Below, in pieces: positions 25,651 through 33,691 of a DNA stretch of 44,457 nucleotides. Within the stretch, counting starts at the first letter, position 1. Every line of letters starts with the position of its first letter. The DNA is taken from NCBI GenBank assembly GCA_910577655.1, contig CAJTOW010000009.1:13016-57472 (forward strand), read 5' to 3'. Position numbers and translations under genes: made by a program. Under the pieces are notes generated by a model. The model was not told the origin of the DNA and did no database searches. It saw only the letters and a list, made by a program, of their open reading frames with translations. This DNA comes from an uncultured Lachnospiraceae bacterium. Its GTDB lineage: Bacteria > Bacillota > Clostridia > Lachnospirales > Lachnospiraceae.

Positions 25651-25695
25651 ATGGATGTTATGATGGATTTTATGGTCAGATTTGTGGTCAGATGA
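25651..25695 (+). CDS. Possible 14-residue leader peptide ahead of the integrase
   Basis: ATG at 25651 has an excellent GGAGG six bases upstream and opens a 14-codon ORF (MDVMMDFMVRFVVR). The ORF overlaps the direct repeat 25666-25691 shared with the 3' end of the integrase. In another frame this repeat reads GFYGQICGQ, like the integrase C-terminus GFYGQIHGQ, so the region may be debris of an older integrase copy and the ORF accidental. Confidence 0.2.
   Translation: MDVMMDFMVRFVVR
25666..25691 (+). repeat. Direct repeat flanking the integrase, left copy
   Basis: This 26-base sequence (core TTTTATGGTCAGATT then TGGTCAG) matches 26936-26961, the last codons of the integrase, at 23 of 26 positions. 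It is either an attachment-site-like repeat or the remains of a second integrase 3' end. Confidence 0.6.
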
Positions 25696-25821
25696 TTGGA
25701 AGCCGGAATCATTCATACAGCCTTGAACGATCAGGGTTCCGGTCTGCTTATGGGGGGTTATGCAAACGGCTTTTCATCTGCTTGTCCATGACCAAAATTC
25801 TAAGGAAAAGAGGATACTGCT

Positions 25822-26970
25822 ATGGCAAGACACGGAGAGAATATCCGGAAACGGAAGGATGGACGCTGGGAAGGACGTTATCCGGTGTACAGCAAGGAAG
25901 ATGGAAAGAAGCAATACCATTCTGTTTATGGCAGGACCTACGAAGAGGTCCAGGAGAAGCTATACAAGGTAAAGCACCGGCATGGGACGGGAAATCAGGC
26001 TTCCTTGCCGGGACATCTAAGCCAGCTGCCCCCGCCATCTTGTGAGGAGGGGGAGCTGATTCTGATTTTTTCCTATGTGGCAGAGGAGTGGCTCAACGAG
26101 ATCAGAAACACCCGGAAGCCCTCCACATACGAAAAGTACAAACTTATCTTTGAAAATTATCTTTGGAAAATGTTTCCGGACACGGAAATATCCGCAATTA
26201 CAGACAAACGGATCCGGGAACAGTTTCCAGAGGGTCTCACAGAAAGTATGAGCAAAAGCATCTACTGTGTCATGAACCAGATTCTGAAATATGCATCCAG
26301 ACAATACTTTATAGAACTCCCCAATCTGAAACGGCCTTCCGCCGGCACCAGAAGCAAGCCGGTAGGAGTACTGGCAAAAAAAGAACAGACGAAGCTGCTG
26401 GCAGCATTGTATCAGGAGCAGGAACCGTTTCGGACGGCTGTATCCTTATGTCTCCATACCGGTCTCCGGCTGGGAGAACTGTGCGCGTTGAAATGGACAG
26501 ATGTTGATTTTGAAAACCGTCTGGTTATGGTAAACCGTACCGTACAGAGGCTCATGGTGGATGGGCAGAAGTCCCGGACTTTGCTGCTGGAGGTGGATCC
26601 GAAAAGTGAGTATTCCAGACGGGAGATTCCCTTGTCAGATCCGGTTCTGGAGCTGCTTAGGATTCCAGGGGACAAAGAGTACATATTTGGCGGGGACAAG
26701 CCCCTGGATCCCCGGACCATGCAGTACCGTTTTAAAAAGATTCTGAAAAGGGCAGGTCTCCCGGACCGGAATTTCCATATTCTCCGCCATACCTTTGCTA
26801 CCAACTGTATTGAGGGCGGAGCAGATGTAAAAAGTCTTAGTGAGATTCTGGGGCATTCGGATGTAAAGATCACCCTGAACCGGTATGTGCATCCTTCTAT
26901 GGACACGAAGCGCAGACATATGGATCGTCTTTCTGGGTTTTATGGTCAGATTCATGGTCAGCCGGATTGA
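25822..26970 (+). CDS. Tyrosine recombinase (phage-type integrase)
   Basis: The 382-residue protein has an N-terminal arm-binding domain (RKRKDGRWEGRYPVY), a core-binding SAM-like domain (about 85-170) and a catalytic domain. The catalytic set is complete: Arg216 (GLRLGEL), His319 and Arg322 (HILRH), His345 (LGHSDV) and nucleophile Tyr355 (RYVHP). Such enzymes integrate, excise or invert DNA. A weak AAAAGAGGA precedes the ATG. No excisionase, relaxase or phage gene lies nearby, so this is not an obvious intact element. It lies between two palindromic copies (25488, 27004) and immediately before a surface polysaccharide locus, which suggests either a local inversion role or a relic of the event that brought in the locus. 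Confidence 0.9.
   Translation: MARHGENIRKRKDGRWEGRYPVYSKEDGKKQYHSVYGRTYEEVQEKLYKVKHRHGTGNQASLPGHLSQLPPPSCEEGELILIFSYVAEEWLNEIRNTRKPSTYEKYKLIFENYLWKMFPDTEISAITDKRIREQFPEGLTESMSKSIYCVMNQILKYASRQYFIELPNLKRPSAGTRSKPVGVLAKKEQTKLLAALYQEQEPFRTAVSLCLHTGLRLGELCALKWTDVDFENRLVMVNRTVQRLMVDGQKSRTLLLEVDPKSEYSRREIPLSDPVLELLRIPGDKEYIFGGDKPLDPRTMQYRFKKILKRAGLPDRNFHILRHTFATNCIEGGADVKSLSEILGHSDVKITLNRYVHPSMDTKRRHMDRLSGFYGQIHGQPD
26936..26961 (+). repeat. Direct repeat flanking the integrase, right copy
   Basis: This is the partner of 25666-25691, lying inside the last codons of the integrase (GFYGQIHGQ). The spacing between copies is 1270 bases. Confidence 0.6.
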
Positions 26971-27003
26971 AAAATCAAGGTAATTGCTGGCAATGCTGCT
27001 GTT

Positions 27004-27034
27004 TTTTCGCAGATTATGGTAATCTGCGAAAAAA
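27004..27034. repeat. Right palindromic element flanking the integrase
   Basis: TTTTCGCAGATTA TGG TAATCTGCGAAAA is a perfect palindrome with arms of about 15 bases when the outer T and A runs are included. It is the inverted partner of 25488-25518. Its shape would also serve as a bidirectional terminator after the integrase gene. Confidence 0.75.
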
Positions 27035-27058
27035 ATGGGTCAGACAGAGGCTGGCGCC

Positions 27059-27103
27059 AGTCGCTTCTCGCCCCCGGTGCTTTTCGGGGGCAAGAAGATG
27101 ACT
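27059..27103 (+). promoter_or_regulatory. Large GC-rich hairpin upstream of the glycan cluster
   Basis: GCCCCCG (27070-27076) pairs with CGGGGGC (27085-27091), extended after one-base bulges by CTTCT/AGAAG and AGTC/GACT. No T run follows directly, so it is not a standard terminator. It lies in what would be the leader of the recombinase-like gene at 27148 and is a candidate cis-acting RNA element (for example an antitermination target). No promoter was convincingly placed. Confidence 0.4.
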
Positions 27104-27147
27104 CGTCAGAACTGTTACGTTTTTAAAGCGATGGAGGTGGTCTGTAT

Positions 27148-28122
27148 ATGGAACCTGACAGAAACTATCCAAACAGAATAGAGGATTTCATCCAGAACCA
27201 GGTAATCAGCCGGGGGCTGGACGAGCGGACCGCCAGGGCGTACCGGATGGATCTGGAGAGGTTTTATGGGTGGATGGAGGATGCAGCGGGAACTGAAAAG
27301 GCAACAGATGGGACAGAGACTGCAATCGGAATCACGATAAAACCGGAGGCACAGAAAAACGATGCAGAGAGACCAGAAGCAGCCGGGGCGTCAGAACAAG
27401 GATCAGATAATGAGGCGGGTAAGCTTAAGCATAAAGCAAAGGAAAAGGTCGGCTGGGAGGATCAAATGGAAGCTTATCTTGCTTATCTTTCCAGGGAAAA
27501 GGGATTGCGCTACTCTACGCTCTACCGGAAGCAGCGGGTATTCGGCTATTATCTGACTTACCTGGTGTCCCAGGGAGTTTTAGAGAGGAGCCGTCCCCTG
27601 CATCCGGTCCCCCAGCCCAGGGAAGCCTCTGTAGACACACTGCTGACCAAGAAAGAAGTAGAAGCCTTCTTCCGGGCTATTGACCATGAGTATGAGGAAC
27701 TGGACAGCGATTTCCGCAGGCGGGTCTGCCTGAGGGACCAGGTGATGATGGAGCTTTTATTCTACCATGGGCTGGAGATCAGCGAGCTCTTGCGGCTGGA
27801 GGTGCCAGATTATAACCGGAGGACCGCTACCCTGACCATCCGCCGGAAGCGGGAAAAAGACCGGACGGAATATATCTTTTCACGGGCGCTGCAAAGGCAG
27901 ATGGAGGAATGGCTGTCCGAGCATGTGTATTTTGAACATGGAGGACTGTACCATAACCGGATGTTCCTCTCCAAGCTTGGGAAACCGCTTTCCATGAAGA
28001 TGGTGATTAATATTTTTGATAAATACAGGATTATGGCGGGGATTGAAAAGGTGTGCAAGCCTAAGGATCTGAAGAACAGTCTGGGGAGGTATGCGGAGGA
28101 AGTGGTTAGGGAGCAGGGGTAG
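27148..28122 (+). CDS. Catalytically degenerate tyrosine-recombinase-like protein
   Basis: The 324-residue protein has a recombinase layout: a core-binding SAM-like N-terminal domain (about 10-175), interrupted by a charged low-complexity insert (about 50-105), then a catalytic-like domain (LLTKKEVEAFF, LLFYHGLEISELLRLEV). The invariant first Arg is Glu210 (GLE instead of GLR), the HxLRH box reads PKDLKNS, and the protein ends before the His/Tyr boxes. It therefore cannot carry out the family reaction. GGAGGTGG precedes the ATG. It is the first gene before the polysaccharide genes and GC-rich like the core genome. A DNA-binding regulatory role is inferred; a decayed enzyme is the alternative. 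Confidence 0.7.
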   Translation: MEPDRNYPNRIEDFIQNQVISRGLDERTARAYRMDLERFYGWMEDAAGTEKATDGTETAIGITIKPEAQKNDAERPEAAGASEQGSDNEAGKLKHKAKEKVGWEDQMEAYLAYLSREKGLRYSTLYRKQRVFGYYLTYLVSQGVLERSRPLHPVPQPREASVDTLLTKKEVEAFFRAIDHEYEELDSDFRRRVCLRDQVMMELLFYHGLEISELLRLEVPDYNRRTATLTIRRKREKDRTEYIFSRALQRQMEEWLSEHVYFEHGGLYHNRMFLSKLGKPLSMKMVINIFDKYRIMAGIEKVCKPKDLKNSLGRYAEEVVREQG

Positions 28123-28226
28123 GGAAATTGGAAGTTCTGTCAGATTGATAAATAATCTGGAGTGGCGAGTCTGGTGGCTTGATGAACACACGAAGATTAA
28201 TATAAAAAATAGAGGGAGGCCAGATT

Positions 28227-29474
28227 GTGGCTGAGAATAGAAGAGGCGAGGCTTCCGCGCGGCATGTTTTTATTATCGGTGCCAAGTGTATCGGCCAGTA
28301 TGGTGGATATGAGACGTTCCTGGATAAACTGACTGAGGTGCATGAGAGGGATACCGATATCCAGTACTACATCGTTACAAAGGCAAACGGCAATGGGGCG
28401 ATGGATGAGAAGAAACTCCAGGGCGTTGAAAAGATAAAGAAGGATGAGAAGGGCGTAGTACGTACCTTTAAATATCACAACGCCAATGTGGCCAAGCTGG
28501 ATGTCCCTCAGATTGGAGCGGCGCAGGCCATTGCATATGATGTGAAAGCCTTTCGCTGGTGTTTTCAGTATATATCTGACCATCATATCCCAGACGCCAT
28601 TATTTACGTTCTTGCATGCCGAATTGGACCGTTCTTCGGAGGGTTGGTGCGGAGAGCCCATAGGCTTGGGACAAAAGTATTTGTGAACCCTGATGGTCAT
28701 GAGTGGAAGAGGGCTAAGTGGTCCGGGCCGATCAGAAAGTATTGGAAGTCCTCAGAGAAGCTGATGGTTAAACATGCGGATTTGCTTGTATGCGACTCTG
28801 TAAATATTGAGGAGTACATTAAAACAGAGTATGCCACATATTCTCCAAAAACTACATATATCGCCTACGGTGCGGATGTGAAGAAGAGTGAACTGGCCGA
28901 TGATGATCCTAAGTTCGTAGATTGGATGAATGAGCATGGACTGAAGAAGAATAATTACTACATGTGCTGTGGTCGGTTCGTTCCTGAGAACAGCTTTGAA
29001 ATTATGATCCGGGAGTTTATGAAGTCTCACTCTTCTTGTGACTTTGTGATTATTACAACGAAGAATGACGTTTTGCTTGAGGAGCTTGAAAACAAGCTGC
29101 ACTGGAAGGCTGACAGCAGAATAAAATTTGTTGGCACTGTGTATGATAGCCAGCTCTTAAAGAAAATACGCGAGAACGCTTATGGGAACTTCCATGGCCA
29201 CACGGTTGGTGGAACCAATCCGAGCCTTCTTGAGGCTCTTGGGAGTACAGAGCTTAATCTTTTGATTGATGTTGGCTTTAACCGTGAGGTTGCTCAGGAT
29301 GCTGCTTTGTATTGGGGATGCTCGGATGGAGAGCTGGCGAAGTTGATTGATAAGGCCGATGGGATGAGTAGTGAGCAGCGTACCGAATTCGGGCTTAAAG
29401 CCAAAGAACGAATTAAGAACGCTTATAGCTGGGCTTTTATTGGTGAGGAGTATAAAAGGGTATGGACAAGGTAG
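28227..29474 (+). CDS. GT4 glycosyltransferase with DUF1972-like N-terminus (Cps2T/WchF-like)
   Basis: This is a cytoplasmic or membrane-associated enzyme expected to add a sugar, in relatives often rhamnose, early in repeat-unit assembly. The start HVFIIGAKCIGQYGGYETFLDKL matches the N-terminal domain of Cps2T-type rhamnosyltransferases, and the C-terminal part has the GT-B donor site (GGTNPSLLEALGSTELNLL). It is 415 residues, normal for the group. The start is GTG at 28227 with GGGAGG upstream. It is the first biosynthetic gene of the cluster. The 5' half keeps core-like GC, while the DNA downstream becomes AT-rich. No dTDP-rhamnose genes are in the window, so the donor must come from elsewhere if the assignment is right. 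Confidence 0.75.
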   Translation: MAENRRGEASARHVFIIGAKCIGQYGGYETFLDKLTEVHERDTDIQYYIVTKANGNGAMDEKKLQGVEKIKKDEKGVVRTFKYHNANVAKLDVPQIGAAQAIAYDVKAFRWCFQYISDHHIPDAIIYVLACRIGPFFGGLVRRAHRLGTKVFVNPDGHEWKRAKWSGPIRKYWKSSEKLMVKHADLLVCDSVNIEEYIKTEYATYSPKTTYIAYGADVKKSELADDDPKFVDWMNEHGLKKNNYYMCCGRFVPENSFEIMIREFMKSHSSCDFVIITTKNDVLLEELENKLHWKADSRIKFVGTVYDSQLLKKIRENAYGNFHGHTVGGTNPSLLEALGSTELNLLIDVGFNREVAQDAALYWGCSDGELAKLIDKADGMSSEQRTEFGLKAKERIKNAYSWAFIGEEYKRVWTR

Positions 29475-29630
29475 TTCCAGATAAGAAGAATTGACAAATC
29501 AAGTTACCGATGGATTTCATTAAAAACGAATGATGTTTTATTAATATGTATTGCAATAGTTATCCTAATAATTGGGTGAGACTTCAAGATTTTTCAAACG
29601 GGTATGATGATGTGAATGTGAGGGTACAGA

Positions 29631-30449
29631 ATGCCGATTATACAAGAAGTACAGAATGAGGAATATCATGCTTTGTGTATTATAGCTGATATATGCAAAA
29701 AAAACGAACTACAGTTTTTCCTTCGAGGTGGAAGTGCGTTAGGCGCAATAAAATACCATGATTTTGTTCCATGGGATGACGATATCGACATTGCTTTGCC
29801 CAGGAAGGACTATAATAAATTAATTGAAGTAATGCCCTTTGAATTCGCTGATAATTTATTGTTTGTATCATATCAGAATGTTAAAAACGCTCATTGTTAT
29901 TTTCCGAGAATTGTATTGAAAGACTCTGAAAGAGAAAAAAAAGGACTGCCGAAGAATAACGAAAGAGGGCTAGTCCTTATTGATGTTTTGCCAATTGATG
30001 GTATGCCAGACAATAGGATATCATTAACAATTCATATCATTAAGGCGTATATACTTAGAATTCTTGCAAGTCTTTGGACAATAGATGCACATGATACAGT
30101 GAGTATGCACGGAGAAAAAAAAGATAAATTATTGAAGCTGCTATATTCGACTAAAATACACCACCTATATAAACAAGATGATATCTATAGAAAGTTAGAC
30201 AAGTTATATTCAAGATATCCATATTTAAAAACTGCATATAGCGGAATGCTTTCAAGTGACAAGTTGAAAAAGGAAATAATGCCTTCTACATGGTGGGGAA
30301 CTGGAACAAAGGCTAAATTCCGAGATTTAGAAGCGGATGTTCCTGAAAGGTATGATTTATATTTAAAACGTTTGTTTGGAGATAACTATGCTGACTATGA
30401 ACCCGAAGAAAACAAACGAACAAAATCACATTTGAGTGGGAGAGTATAG
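29631..30449 (+). CDS. LicD-family phosphotransferase
   Basis: The LicD signature is clear: LRGGSALGAIKYHDFVPWDD followed by DIDIALPRKDY, a nucleotidyltransferase-fold site with paired Asp residues for metal and substrate. Family members transfer phosphocholine, or other phospho-substituents, from a nucleotide-activated donor to teichoic acid or polysaccharide sugars. The protein has 272 residues, starts at ATG 29631 with GAGG upstream, and is strongly AT-rich, unlike the core genes. It lies between two glycosyltransferases, so a phospho-decorated repeat unit is expected. No choline uptake or activation genes (licA, licB, licC) are in the window, so the transferred group cannot be named. Confidence 0.85.
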   Translation: MPIIQEVQNEEYHALCIIADICKKNELQFFLRGGSALGAIKYHDFVPWDDDIDIALPRKDYNKLIEVMPFEFADNLLFVSYQNVKNAHCYFPRIVLKDSEREKKGLPKNNERGLVLIDVLPIDGMPDNRISLTIHIIKAYILRILASLWTIDAHDTVSMHGEKKDKLLKLLYSTKIHHLYKQDDIYRKLDKLYSRYPYLKTAYSGMLSSDKLKKEIMPSTWWGTGTKAKFRDLEADVPERYDLYLKRLFGDNYADYEPEENKRTKSHLSGRV

Positions 30450-30455
30450 TTAAGT

Positions 30456-31322
30456 ATGTTTTGCTATATCATTTTACATTATCAAGTAGAAGAAGAAACT
30501 ATAAACTGTGTTAATAAGTTAAAGAGAATAGATGGAAATCACAAAATAGTTATAGTAGACAATAACTCACCTAATGGATCTGGTAGAAGATTGCAGGAGA
30601 AATATAAAGGTTGCGAAGATATAGATATAATACTATATGATAAGAATAATGGTTTCGCTAGAGGAAATAATGTTGGGTGTAAGTTTGCAAAAGAGAAATA
30701 TAATCCTGATTTTTATGTGGTCATGAATAATGATATCGAGATTACACAGCCAGATTTTGAAACAAAGGTAGAGGAGATATATCACCAGGATTGTTTTGAC
30801 ATTTTAGGCCCTGATATATACTCAACAACTTACAAAGTGCATCAGAGTCCAAAAACTATTAAGAGAACAACCATTGAAGATGCAACGAAGCTAAAGGCTA
30901 CTTACCAAAAAAGGGTGAGAAGTAAATTTATCGTACCCATCCGTTGCTATTTAAAGAAAATACCATTTCTCAAAAAAGTGAAGGACGAAGCAAGACGTAA
31001 TGCATCGGGTGTGGATTATAAGAAAAAGTATTACGATGTACCACTTCATGGATCATGCGTGATATTCTCAAAATCATATATGGATAAGAGAGTTGAAGCG
31101 TTCTTTCCCAAAACTTTTTTTTATTATGAGATGGAAATATTGGACTATGAAGCCCAAAAATATGGGTTCAAGGAAGTATATAATCCATCTATAAATGTAT
31201 TGCATCATCAAAATGTGTCAACAAATGCAACATATAAAAATGAGATAAAAAAAGTGCAATTTATGAATGAACAAAACTATAGATCGATTGAATCGTTTTT
31301 AGAGGAATATAATAACAAATGA
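30456..31322 (+). CDS. GT2 family glycosyltransferase
   Basis: The 288-residue protein has a GT-A fold N-terminal domain: KIVIVDNNSPNGSG, NNGFARGNNVGCKFA and the metal-binding region VVMNNDIEI, the pattern of WbbL/rhamnosyltransferase-like GT2 enzymes. The C-terminal part (VPLHGSCVIFSKSYM, YYEMEILDYEAQKYGF) fits the acceptor side of the same group. The start at 30456 lies six bases after the licD-like stop. It is AT-rich, and its stop overlaps the next gene by ATGA. Donor and linkage cannot be read from sequence. Confidence 0.85.
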   Translation: MFCYIILHYQVEEETINCVNKLKRIDGNHKIVIVDNNSPNGSGRRLQEKYKGCEDIDIILYDKNNGFARGNNVGCKFAKEKYNPDFYVVMNNDIEITQPDFETKVEEIYHQDCFDILGPDIYSTTYKVHQSPKTIKRTTIEDATKLKATYQKRVRSKFIVPIRCYLKKIPFLKKVKDEARRNASGVDYKKKYYDVPLHGSCVIFSKSYMDKRVEAFFPKTFFYYEMEILDYEAQKYGFKEVYNPSINVLHHQNVSTNATYKNEIKKVQFMNEQNYRSIESFLEEYNNK

Positions 31323-32326
31323 ACACACTAACTTATAATGAAAGAATCGCAATTATTATTCCGGTATATAAGGTTGCAAAGTATCTTCAAAGATGTATAG
31401 ATAGCGTAGTTTCTCAGGATTATTCAAATCTAGAGATCGTTTTAGTCAATGATGGATCTCCGGATGAATGCCCAGAAATATGTGAGAGGAATGCAAACAA
31501 AGATAAGAGAATAAAGGTGCTTCATAGAGAGAACGGTGGACTATCAGATGCAAGAAATGCGGGAGTTGATTATTGTGAATCAGCATTAGTTATTTTTATA
31601 GATGCAGATGATTGTGTAGATCATAACCATGTAAGTTCATTATATGAAAACATGATTAAATATGATAGTGATATTTCATGTAGCCCGTTAATATTTGAAT
31701 ATGAGAATGGATATCGAAAGAAGAGTGCCGTATTTGAAGAAACTTGTATAACCAATATTGAGGCAATGCAAATGGTTATGCGTGTTCAATATGGTATTGG
31801 AGTGAGTGCGTGTTCAAAACTATTTAGAAAAGAATTCCTGATAAGACACCCATTTCCAAAAGGAAAACTACACGAGGATATAGTGATTGCACTTAAGCTA
31901 TATGCAGATGCAAATCATATTGGAATCACACCAGTCAAGACGTACCATTACATACAAAGAAGTGAAAGTATAACACATAAAGCAATCAATTTTAATAATC
32001 TGTATTGGATATTAGAGTGGATTATTGATGAGATGAGTAAAAATAGTTGGAAGAATCTGGGTGGCATTAGGAATGCATGTATTTACCGATTGTTTGAGCT
32101 TGTTAATGAGATATGCAGAATCGACAATGTTTCAAAAAATGCTGAAGAGATTATAAAGACACAAAATATAATTAGGCCATATCTGCGCGACTTAATAAAA
32201 GATCCTTTGAATGACAAAAAAACTGTAGTTAGAGGAATATTGCTTTCGCATTCTTTATGTTCTTTCAGGTTATACTTCTTGTTAAAAAAAATAGGAAATA
32301 GCTTGACAAGGAAGATGGTGAAGTAG
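31319..32326 (+). CDS. GT2 family glycosyltransferase (EpsJ/WcaA-like)
   Basis: A processive-type GT-A domain is evident: IAIIIPVYKVAKYLQRCIDS, EIVLVNDGSPD, NGGLSDARNAG and the DXD-type FIDADDCVD, followed by LHEDIVIALKLY. It has 335 residues. The start overlaps the previous stop (ATGA), and the next gene follows directly, so it is tightly coupled. It is AT-rich. It probably adds one sugar of the repeat unit on the inner membrane face; the sugar is unknown. Confidence 0.88.
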   Translation: MNTLTYNERIAIIIPVYKVAKYLQRCIDSVVSQDYSNLEIVLVNDGSPDECPEICERNANKDKRIKVLHRENGGLSDARNAGVDYCESALVIFIDADDCVDHNHVSSLYENMIKYDSDISCSPLIFEYENGYRKKSAVFEETCITNIEAMQMVMRVQYGIGVSACSKLFRKEFLIRHPFPKGKLHEDIVIALKLYADANHIGITPVKTYHYIQRSESITHKAINFNNLYWILEWIIDEMSKNSWKNLGGIRNACIYRLFELVNEICRIDNVSKNAEEIIKTQNIIRPYLRDLIKDPLNDKKTVVRGILLSHSLCSFRLYFLLKKIGNSLTRKMVK

Positions 32327-33649
32327 ATGACAAAAAAAATGCACATAAAAATACGAAAATCCCCACAAACAGTAATAGAGTTTATGATCTTGTATTTCTG
32401 TATTATGGGGACCTTGTTATTATTGGGAGCTCCTCACGCCATTGGATATGTGTTGGATCTCTGTTGTGTAGTGCTTTTATTATGTTTAATGACTGGGAAC
32501 AAATTGAAAAAAATAATTCAAAACAAACTTGTTTTGTTACAACTACTGATGATACTTGCAGGCATTATCATAGCAATAGTTAATGGTGTTTGTCCACTAC
32601 TGGTTGCCTGGTCTCTACGTAATTTTCTGCGGTTTTTGATTTTTTTTGGTTGCTGCATACATTACTTGACAAGTCATGATTATGAACGAATAATTAATAA
32701 ATTAAACATACTATTTTATATTAATGTGGCAATGGTAGCATTTGAATTTTCAGTGTTACATCTAACTGCTGATGAAATAGGAGGAATATTCGGAGCAACT
32801 CAAACAACAAATGGAGATTTAAATGTTTTTCTTATAATAATGACAACTTATTATGTCATTAAATGGGAAAAAAAGGAGAAAACATTTGCAGGACTTGTAA
32901 TTATCCTGGCTATCAATATGTTCATTAGCATATTAGCAGAACTCAAAATTTTTTTCTTCGAGGTAGTAGTTATATTTGCATTGGTTTTCATAATCAGCAG
33001 AATAATATCTCCAGGAAAGAAAATCTCTTTTAAATGGATTGCTTTAATTATTGCAGGAATTGTAATACTACGAATTGCTATTGATTATTTGGGAAGAGTA
33101 TACACGAATTGGGCAGGATTCTTCACATATGAAAAGATAATTAGAGAGTTAACTAGAACAGGGGGCTATTCAAATAGAGGTGATATAAATAGGTTCACTT
33201 TTATGAAGATTATTGATAAGCAGATATTTCAAGGCGATGCTTTTTCAAAAATATTTGGTATCGGATTAGGAGGCGCGGAGTTTTCAGGAGCCAGCGATTT
33301 ACTTACAAGCTCTATTTATAATAGATTTGAGTCTCTTCATTATCATTATTTTTCCACGTCATGGATGTATGTTGAATGTGGAATTGTTGGATTGGTATTA
33401 TATATTATGTCTTTGCTATCACCAGCCTTTAAAGGAATTCATTATATTTGTAAGAAAAAAGAAAAAGATAATAGATGGCTGATATTTGGTATAACCATTT
33501 CGTTTATTTCGATCATTCTAATTATATATAATCAGAGTATGAGGCTGCCAAGTGCATATTTGATTTATTGGATAATGGCTGCTGTTTTCATTAATAGGAA
33601 GGAACCAAAGTGTTCATCTGTGTACGAAGACATTCCAATTCATAGATAA
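32327..33649 (+). CDS. wzy: Wzy-like O-antigen/polysaccharide polymerase
   Basis: The 440-residue protein has about eleven hydrophobic segments and a large loop between late helices (about residues 260-345, including NRGDINRFTFMKII and GIGLGGAEFSG), the typical layout of Wzy polymerases, which join lipid-linked repeat units on the outer membrane face. Sequence identity across this family is low, so the call rests on topology, size and position between glycosyltransferases. It starts directly after the preceding stop. Strongly AT-rich. Confidence 0.75.
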   Translation: MTKKMHIKIRKSPQTVIEFMILYFCIMGTLLLLGAPHAIGYVLDLCCVVLLLCLMTGNKLKKIIQNKLVLLQLLMILAGIIIAIVNGVCPLLVAWSLRNFLRFLIFFGCCIHYLTSHDYERIINKLNILFYINVAMVAFEFSVLHLTADEIGGIFGATQTTNGDLNVFLIIMTTYYVIKWEKKEKTFAGLVIILAINMFISILAELKIFFFEVVVIFALVFIISRIISPGKKISFKWIALIIAGIVILRIAIDYLGRVYTNWAGFFTYEKIIRELTRTGGYSNRGDINRFTFMKIIDKQIFQGDAFSKIFGIGLGGAEFSGASDLLTSSIYNRFESLHYHYFSTSWMYVECGIVGLVLYIMSLLSPAFKGIHYICKKKEKDNRWLIFGITISFISIILIIYNQSMRLPSAYLIYWIMAAVFINRKEPKCSSVYEDIPIHR

Positions 33650-33691
33650 TTGGTTATTTACTTAACACATGCAAAAGTAGGGGATGGATTA

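Noticed and set aside
25614..26045. Plus-strand ORF of 143 codons across the integrase start
   Set aside because: It has no plausible ribosome binding site and overlaps the well-supported integrase in another frame. Only its short GFYGQICGQ segment is of interest, and this is treated as a repeat.
25441..27034. Complete integrative element or prophage at the integrase
   Set aside because: No excision, replication, transfer or structural genes and no tRNA target were found next to the integrase.
29491..29521. TTGACA as a promoter before the LicD-type gene
   Set aside because: The -35 match is perfect, but no acceptable -10 lies at 16-18 bases. In AT-rich DNA this is likely by chance.
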